A stretch of 7,691 bases of DNA from Candidatus Jacksonbacteria bacterium (GTDB lineage Bacteria > Patescibacteriota > Patescibacteriia > UBA9629 > GWA2-43-13): positions 1 to 7,691 of the forward strand of contig JABIPD010000008.1 of assembly GCA_018698735.1 (NCBI GenBank), in the 5' to 3' direction. Shown here in pieces: positions 3,375 through 7,691 of this stretch. The position numbers and the translations under genes are program-made. How positions within the stretch are numbered: position 1 is the stretch's first letter; each line of letters starts with the position of its first letter. The notes beneath the pieces are model-generated. The model did not search any database, was not told where the DNA came from, and was given only the letters and a program-made list of their open reading frames with translations.

Positions 3375-4448
3375 ATGACTCCGTTAATTATTATCTCTAC
3401 TAAAATTCCCCAAGAAAAGATATCGTATCTTTCTTTTTTGACAGAAAAACTTATAGAAAACGATATTAACACTACCCTTCTCCACCACCCAGCCCTTACA
3501 TTTTCAAAAAAGATAAAACACGGCAACATATTCCAACTAACCAATATAGATTCTTCGTTTCTTTCTCTTCTTTTTTTACCATTCCTTCTCTTAATCCAAA
3601 CTATTCGGCTTGCGCGCTATGCGTTTGTGTATAAACCAACAACACTAATACTTGCAACAACCACCGACCAACTTTTATTTACTCTTCCTGCAAAACTTTT
3701 TCGTATTCCCACCTACTGGATATTCCCACAAACACCGCCTCGACTCTTCCGTCCACTTTGGAATATTACCAGCAGCCATGCAACCACCATTTTAGATTTT
3801 CCATCACTCGCACAAATATTCCATCTTTCTACAAAAAAAATAGTTATCATCCCGGCTGTCATTTTTTCTAAACAACAAGAATTACCAACTCAATCGCTTC
3901 CACATACACAACAGCAGCGATTTATTCTAGGAACCGCCGGCCCACTCACCCTAGAAAGTGGGATTGAATATATTATTAAAGCAATACCTTTAGCGCGAGA
4001 AATTCTTCCAGACATTCAACTTATTGTTGTTGGAGATGGCCCAGAAAAAAGAAACTTACAATGGCTTATATCTCAACTTGGATTAAAAGAACATATCAGA
4101 TTGGTTGGCGATCATCAACGAGAAAAATGGATGAAGCATTTTAACCTTTTTCTGTTTACCCCAACTCACTCGCTTGTTTCTCATACCCCGCTGTTAGAGG
4201 CTATGAATGCTGGCTGTCCTGTTATTGCAACCGACCTTCCAACAACCAGAGATATTATAGCTCCCTCAAAACAAGGCATTCTGGTACCCAGTATGAATAG
4301 CGAAATGATAGCCCAAGGAATGATTAATCTTTTTAACCATCCAGATTGGCGCAAAACAATGGGCGGGCTTGCTCGTAAAAAAATTCAAGACCAATTTTCT
4401 TTAGAAAAAACAATCCAATCGTTTGTGCAGATTTTTTCCCAATCATAG
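3375..4448 (+). CDS. GT4-like glycosyltransferase with atypical donor-site motifs
   Basis: A 357-aa protein with the two-Rossmann (GT-B) layout. The N-terminal half (1-170) is divergent, with a hydrophobic stretch at 61-78 that could touch the membrane. The C-terminal half is clearly glycosyltransferase family 4: LGTAGPLTLESGIEYIIKA (185-203), IQLIVVGDGPEK (214-225), IRLVGDHQREKW (241-252) and LLEAMNAGCPVIATDLP (273-289). Family enzymes transfer a sugar from a nucleotide donor. Three residues usually tied to donor phosphate binding differ: the Arg of GRL is P190, the Lys after it is S195, and the first Glu of the E-x7-E motif is L267 (the second, E275, is kept). It may use an unusual donor or be weakly active. 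It starts six bases after the flippase with no Shine-Dalgarno sequence, suggesting translational coupling, and likely adds a sugar to the same glycan. Confidence 0.8.
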   Translation: MTPLIIISTKIPQEKISYLSFLTEKLIENDINTTLLHHPALTFSKKIKHGNIFQLTNIDSSFLSLLFLPFLLLIQTIRLARYAFVYKPTTLILATTTDQLLFTLPAKLFRIPTYWIFPQTPPRLFRPLWNITSSHATTILDFPSLAQIFHLSTKKIVIIPAVIFSKQQELPTQSLPHTQQQRFILGTAGPLTLESGIEYIIKAIPLAREILPDIQLIVVGDGPEKRNLQWLISQLGLKEHIRLVGDHQREKWMKHFNLFLFTPTHSLVSHTPLLEAMNAGCPVIATDLPTTRDIIAPSKQGILVPSMNSEMIAQGMINLFNHPDWRKTMGGLARKKIQDQFSLEKTIQSFVQIFSQS

Positions 4449-4479
4449 ATCAGTTCAACTTCATTTCTAAAACTTAAAA

Positions 4480-4540
4480 AACATCATTCTGCTTGCCCCG
4501 TCCTTGTGATGGGGAGCATCAGCGAAGAATCTTCATTACA
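4480..4540. repeat. Degenerate TCATTCTG...AGCGAAGAATCT repeat with central insert
   Basis: CATCATTCTG (4482-4491) and AGCGAAGAATCT (about 4521-4532) resemble the two parts of the same widespread intergenic repeat seen at 721-815. They are separated by a small hairpin-capable insert (CCCC ... GGGG, about 4496-4515). No T run follows, so I do not call it a terminator for the glycosyltransferase gene. Confidence 0.4.
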
Positions 4541-4558
4541 GACATGTAACCTGCAGGT

Positions 4559-4639
4559 GTCATCCCGGGCTTGATCCGGGATCCATGTCATCTGTTGTTT
4601 CTATAAACATCCTGAATTCCGGGTCTAGCCCGGAATGAC
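4559..4639. repeat. Pair of REP-like palindromes in inverted orientation
   Basis: GTCATCCCGGGC...GATCCGGGATCC (4559-4584) and GAATTCCGGG...GCCCGGAATGAC (4614-4639) are each palindromic. Each is also an approximate reverse complement of the other, forming a larger hairpin with a 29-bp middle. The GC-rich palindromes stand out from the AT-rich surroundings. Similar CCGGG-centred GTCAT repeats are known from many bacteria, which suggests a mobile repeat (REP/BIME-like). The rest of the 4449-4740 gap holds only the promoter of the next gene. Confidence 0.7.
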
Positions 4640-4690
4640 GAAACAAAACGTGTAACACTGGAGGTGCCTTATCGTCTAAAATATGCCAAC

Positions 4691-4719
4691 TTCGTGTCTC
4701 TGGTTTGCTATGATATACT
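4691..4719 (+). promoter_or_regulatory. Promoter of the secreted multi-domain protein gene
   Basis: The extended -10 TGATATACT has the hexamer TATACT at 4714-4719. The -35 at 17-bp spacing (TTCGTG, 4691-4696) is poor, as is often tolerated with a TGN extension. Transcription would begin near 4726, about 20 nt before the ATG, and no Shine-Dalgarno sequence lies between. Confidence 0.5.
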
Positions 4720-4746
4720 AAGAGCTAGTCGCGACATATTTTGCTT

Positions 4747-6954
4747 ATGATTTCTCAAAAAAAACTTTACCTAAGAATATTCTTCTCATTTTTTTTGACC
4801 ATCCTCCTTGTTCCATCGAGTTTAGAGGCGGCTTCTTTTAATAAAAATTTTATTGTCTCCGACTTCGATCAATTCGACAAAAACTCGCTGTCTAAATCTG
4901 CTATCCAAACATTTCTTCAGAGTAAAAACTCGGTGCTTGCAACCACCACCGACCTGTTTAATGGCGCAGTAAAAAAAGCATCTCAAATAATTTGGGAGGT
5001 AGCACAAGAACAAACCATCTCGCCTAAATTTATTCTCTATAAACTCCAAAACGAACAAGGTTTAATAGAAAGAGCCTCTGCAACCCAAAAAGCGCTTGAT
5101 TGGGCGCTGGGATACTCTTGTTTTGGTGGTACGTGTAACGAAAAATATAAAGGTATAGGAAAACAAATAGACGCTGGCGCAACCACCTTCCGCATCTACA
5201 CAAACGAAGCCAGCCGGTTTTCGTACAAAGTGGGCAAAACATCTACTACCTCCGACGGCTATAGCGTAACACCTCAAAATCAGGCGACAGCAAACTTATA
5301 TATTTACACTCCGTTCCATGGCTCGGACAGCGGAATCGGTGGGAATTATTCTTTTTGGAAAGTCTGGACTCGGTATTTTGGAAAACAAAAATACCCAGAC
5401 GGTACTGTGTTGCGAAACAGCAATGGCTCGCTTTGGAAAATTCAGAACGGCGAAAAAAGAGAATATATTTCTAAAACAGCATACCTAGAACACAGCAGAT
5501 TAGAAGATGCCATTTTAGTAGAAGACGAAACCATCGCTTCTTATCCTGCTGGCGCTGCTATAAAATTCGCAAACTACTCTCTATTAAAAGACACCACTAC
5601 CTCTAAAATTTATCTTATCGACAGAAACGTAAAAAGACACATCACCACCCCAGAGGCGCTTAGAAAACTTGGATTTAACCCAGAAGAAATACAGAATGCA
5701 ACAACCGCAGAATTAGCTTCCTATCGAGATGGTTTTCATATAGATGAATCTGCAATAAACCCAACCGGAGAGTTAATAAAAAACACGTCTACCGGAGAAA
5801 TCTTCTTTTCTCAGAACGGATTTAAATACCAACTTATAGACACCACCGTACTCGAGCTTAACTATCCTTCTCGGTCTGCACGTTCGGCTTCCTCAACAGA
5901 GTTAAACGCACTTTACCCTGGTTCTCCTCAAAAATTAAAAGACGGATTACTTATCCGAGATTCAAACGGTTCGGTATATATAACTTCGAAGGGTTTAAAG
6001 CTACCAATAGCAAACGAATACACCTTTAACGAACTTTTTGGCGCCGCAAGAATGGATGCCGTTACTCTTGTTCCACAATCGGTAATAGCCCTTCATTCCA
6101 CTGGCGATGCAATCGAGCTTATAGAAAATATTCCAGATCCAATTGCACCAGAAATAACAACACCAACTACTCCCTCGCAAGCCGCAACATACAAAGCAGT
6201 GTGGAATTCTACAGACGCTAAAAAAAGGCTCTCCCCCGGTGAGGTTGCTACCGTAAGTATAAGTTACATAAACAACGGAACAGGCATTTGGAAAAATAAT
6301 AACGTTTATATTGCGGCAACCACAGAGGGCGGCGAAACAACACCATTAAAGCATGCCTCGTGGGGCAAAAATAACGGCGGATTTATCCCACAGGAAACGT
6401 CTGTTGGCTCTAAGAGCATCGCCACATTTAGTTTTAACGTCCAAGCACCCGCAACCGCAGGAAACTATCCCCTTCATATCCAGTTAACGCGATTAGACAG
6501 TGTTGGCAACATATCTATTGTACCTGGCGGACTTGTTACTATCCCTATCTCGGTTGTTACAAACGATTATGCTGCAAGTATTGTATCGCATACGCTTCCG
6601 GTGGCTGTACGAAACACATGGAGCACAATCCCTATCGAAGTAGAAATAAAAAACACCGGCACAAAAGCATGGACAAAGAAAAAAGTCGCATTAATAATAG
6701 AAAACCACCAAGGCAAACAAAGTCCTTTCTACGATTCAGCTGATTGGCTTAATGCGAGTATTGCTGCGGTTCCAATAGAAAACACCACTACTATTCAACC
6801 AGGCAAAACCGCGACCTTTAAATTCACCTTAAAGACCAGCGGAATTCCAAAGGGAATTCAAAAACTTAAAATGAATATAGAGTTGAAAGATGTTAACAAA
6901 CCAGTATTGCTTAATGCCCAAAATACTTTTGAACGATATATACGAATAGACTAG
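4747..6954 (+). CDS. Secreted lysozyme-like protein with tandem repeats and two Ig-like domains
   Basis: A 735-aa exported protein; a TTG two codons upstream (4741) is an alternative start. Residues 1-29 form a signal peptide (KK, hydrophobic core, cleavage near LEA-A). Residues 30-215 resemble an N-terminal domain seen in wall-active proteins of CPR bacteria and actinobacteria: ASQIIWEVAQEQ, then PKFILYKLQNEQGLIE with candidate catalytic E103, ALDWALGY, and a C125/C130 pair that could form a disulfide. Residues 218-462 hold four repeats of roughly 60 aa (patterns DGTVLRNSNGSLWKIQNG, SLLKDTTTSKIYLIDRN, GELIKNTSTGEIFFSQNG, DGLLIRDSNGSVYITSKG). A Pro/Thr linker (463-478) follows. Residues 480-604 and 608-735 are two Ig-like beta domains, each with an N-G-T-x-x-W motif. 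It probably binds or cleaves peptidoglycan outside the cell. Enzymatic activity is inferred only, and no sortase motif or C-terminal anchor is visible. Confidence 0.75.
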   Translation: MISQKKLYLRIFFSFFLTILLVPSSLEAASFNKNFIVSDFDQFDKNSLSKSAIQTFLQSKNSVLATTTDLFNGAVKKASQIIWEVAQEQTISPKFILYKLQNEQGLIERASATQKALDWALGYSCFGGTCNEKYKGIGKQIDAGATTFRIYTNEASRFSYKVGKTSTTSDGYSVTPQNQATANLYIYTPFHGSDSGIGGNYSFWKVWTRYFGKQKYPDGTVLRNSNGSLWKIQNGEKREYISKTAYLEHSRLEDAILVEDETIASYPAGAAIKFANYSLLKDTTTSKIYLIDRNVKRHITTPEALRKLGFNPEEIQNATTAELASYRDGFHIDESAINPTGELIKNTSTGEIFFSQNGFKYQLIDTTVLELNYPSRSARSASSTELNALYPGSPQKLKDGLLIRDSNGSVYITSKGLKLPIANEYTFNELFGAARMDAVTLVPQSVIALHSTGDAIELIENIPDPIAPEITTPTTPSQAATYKAVWNSTDAKKRLSPGEVATVSISYINNGTGIWKNNNVYIAATTEGGETTPLKHASWGKNNGGFIPQETSVGSKSIATFSFNVQAPATAGNYPLHIQLTRLDSVGNISIVPGGLVTIPISVVTNDYAASIVSHTLPVAVRNTWSTIPIEVEIKNTGTKAWTKKKVALIIENHQGKQSPFYDSADWLNASIAAVPIENTTTIQPGKTATFKFTLKTSGIPKGIQKLKMNIELKDVNKPVLLNAQNTFERYIRID

Positions 6955-6957
6955 TAC

Positions 6958-7443
6958 ATGAAAGAAAAAGAATTTAAAAAAAGAATACAGAAAAATAAAT
7001 ACCAAGTATTCTTTTTTTGTTCACCCGTAGGATTCCCCTTCTGGTTTGCCGTTCATGCCTGGGTAGTAACAAACGACAACGGCATTATTCACCGATGGGA
7101 GATTAGTGCGTTTTCAAATTCTGGTAAAAAACACGGCAAACTTCTTTATAGAAATGCCACTCTCCCCTGGAATGGAATAGAGCTTATAAAAATAAAAGGC
7201 ATGCCACGGTTTCCGAGTATTTTTATAGACGTTATCTCTGGTGGAAAAAATTCTTTAGCACACAAAATGGTTACGTTTATAAAAAACACTCCTAAAACCT
7301 ACCCATATACAAACACCTATCATCTTATTCCAGGCCCAACCAGCAACACCTACATTCAATGGATATTAAACCACTTCCCTAAAGCAACAATTAAACTGCC
7401 CTGGAATGCCTTTGGCAAAAACTACCGAAAAAAAGGCTCATAA
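6958..7443 (+). CDS. DUF3750-like protein
   Basis: A 161-aa protein starting three bases after the stop of the secreted protein gene and surely co-transcribed with it. The N-terminus is basic (KEKEFKKRIQKNK), followed by a hydrophobic aromatic stretch VFFFCSPVGFPFWFAVHAWV (17-36) that could be a membrane segment or a buried strand. HRWEIS follows at 45-50. The C-terminal part has IPGPTSNTYIQWILNHFP (124-141) and LPWNAFGKNY (147-156), which match my memory of DUF3750 (pattern PGPNSNT...W...P...LP..A.GKDY). The family function is unknown; the conserved His, Ser, Asn and Lys residues leave room for an enzyme. No Shine-Dalgarno sequence is seen, which fits coupling to the upstream gene. The DUF3750 call is by motif memory and needs a profile search. 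Confidence 0.6.
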   Translation: MKEKEFKKRIQKNKYQVFFFCSPVGFPFWFAVHAWVVTNDNGIIHRWEISAFSNSGKKHGKLLYRNATLPWNGIELIKIKGMPRFPSIFIDVISGGKNSLAHKMVTFIKNTPKTYPYTNTYHLIPGPTSNTYIQWILNHFPKATIKLPWNAFGKNYRKKGS

Positions 7444-7447
7444 TGAC

Positions 7448-7486
7448 TTAAAATAAACGGCTCACTCAATGAGCCGTTTATTTTAA
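7448..7486 (+). terminator. Strong terminator after the DUF3750-like gene
   Basis: A 16-bp perfect inverted repeat (7448-7463 with 7471-7486; core AAACGGCTC/GAGCCGTTT) starts four bases past the stop codon. Its ascending arm is A-rich and its descending arm ends TTTATTTTAA, as in bidirectional terminators. Confidence 0.85.
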
Positions 7487-7494
7487 CTTAATTA

Positions 7495-7610
7495 GACCAC
7501 CCCTTAATCCCCTCCTTCTAAAGGAGGGGACCTGCATATCTCCTCCTTGCATAGGCCTGCCCGCCAATGCCAGGCTTTGGCAGGCGGGAGGAGATACAGA
7601 GGGGGGTTAT
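7495..7610. repeat. Nested GC-rich inverted-repeat element
   Basis: TCCCCTCCTT/AAGGAGGGGA (7508-7517 with 7521-7530) is a 10-bp hairpin with loop CTA. ATCTCCTCC (7538-7546) pairs with GGAGGAGAT (7587-7595) around a further GC-rich hairpin (CCCGCC/GGCGGG within about 7558-7588). CCACCCC at the left and GGGGGG at the right (7601-7606) loosely bracket the whole. It is far richer in GC than the genes beside it. It resembles intergenic repeats of the CCCCTCCTT...AAGGAGGGG kind and is probably a small mobile repeat. Confidence 0.6.
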
Positions 7611-7641
7611 TTTCAACGGCTCATCTCGTGAGCCGTTAAAA
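7610..7641. repeat. Second AACGGCTC...GAGCCGTT hairpin
   Basis: AACGGCTC (7615-7622) and GAGCCGTT (7630-7637), loop ATCTCGT, repeat the core of the terminator at 7448-7486. TTTT and AAAA extend the stem past one bulged C. No T run directly follows (the nearest T7 starts about ten bases later), so it may be a weakened duplicate of the terminator. From 7642 to the end I see only T-rich sequence and no gene. Confidence 0.5.
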
Positions 7642-7691
7642 TATTGATTTTTTTATCGTTTTTTAGTACTGTTTAGCCTAATAGCAATGCA

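Noticed and set aside
5030..5277. Minus-strand open frames inside the secreted protein gene
   Set aside because: They are antisense shadows within a well-supported coding region, with no initiation signal or recognisable product.

Overview
The window looks like a chromosomal piece of a Patescibacteria/CPR bacterium, probably Parcubacteria-like. This is inferred from the form of the 16S rRNA 3' end (helix 45 with a swapped base pair), the AT-rich compact genes, a lone DUF378 mini-membrane protein, an envelope-glycan gene pair, a large secreted multi-domain wall protein, and coding starts that mostly lack Shine-Dalgarno (SD) sequences. No marker here fixes a lower rank.

Layout. Bases 1-37 are the last bases of a 16S rRNA gene. 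A structured spacer of about 155 nt and an intrinsic terminator follow, with no 23S rRNA or spacer tRNA, so the 16S gene appears unlinked. From 226 to 1116 the minus strand carries a DUF378 protein gene (with its own promoter and terminator) and then tRNA-Gly(TCC), which has a separate promoter more than 300 nt upstream of the mature tRNA. From 1226 to 1914 the plus strand carries a likely co-transcribed tRNA-Ile(GAT), tRNA-Phe(GAA), tRNA-Pro(TGG) cluster. From 1953 to 4448 come a Wzx-like lipid-linked glycan flippase and a GT4-like glycosyltransferase, six bases apart. A repeat-filled gap of about 300 bp is followed by a secreted protein of 735 aa (lysozyme-like N-terminus, four repeats of about 60 aa, two Ig-like domains) and a DUF3750-like protein. 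The end of the window holds a strong terminator and a nested inverted-repeat element.

Most notable observation. Directly 5' of three of the four tRNAs (Gly on minus, Phe and Pro on plus) lies a structured unit of about 100 nt, always in the sense of the tRNA. Each has a hairpin whose stem sequence varies but stays paired, with an invariant ATG...CAT loop-closing part. Next come a GAGGA-type linker resembling an SD, an outer stem enclosing an inner hairpin, and a CGACG-containing spacer of 5-7 nt that abuts the tRNA. Truncated copies are stacked upstream of two of the complete ones. I do not recognise this as a named RNA family. Compensatory changes between copies suggest that the fold, not the primary sequence, is kept.

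How the genes work together. The protein genes suggest an envelope theme: export and modification of a surface glycan, then a secreted, probably peptidoglycan-associated protein. The rRNA and tRNA part belongs to translation. The two parts meet at the tRNA-Pro terminator, whose T-rich end overlaps the candidate promoter of the flippase gene.
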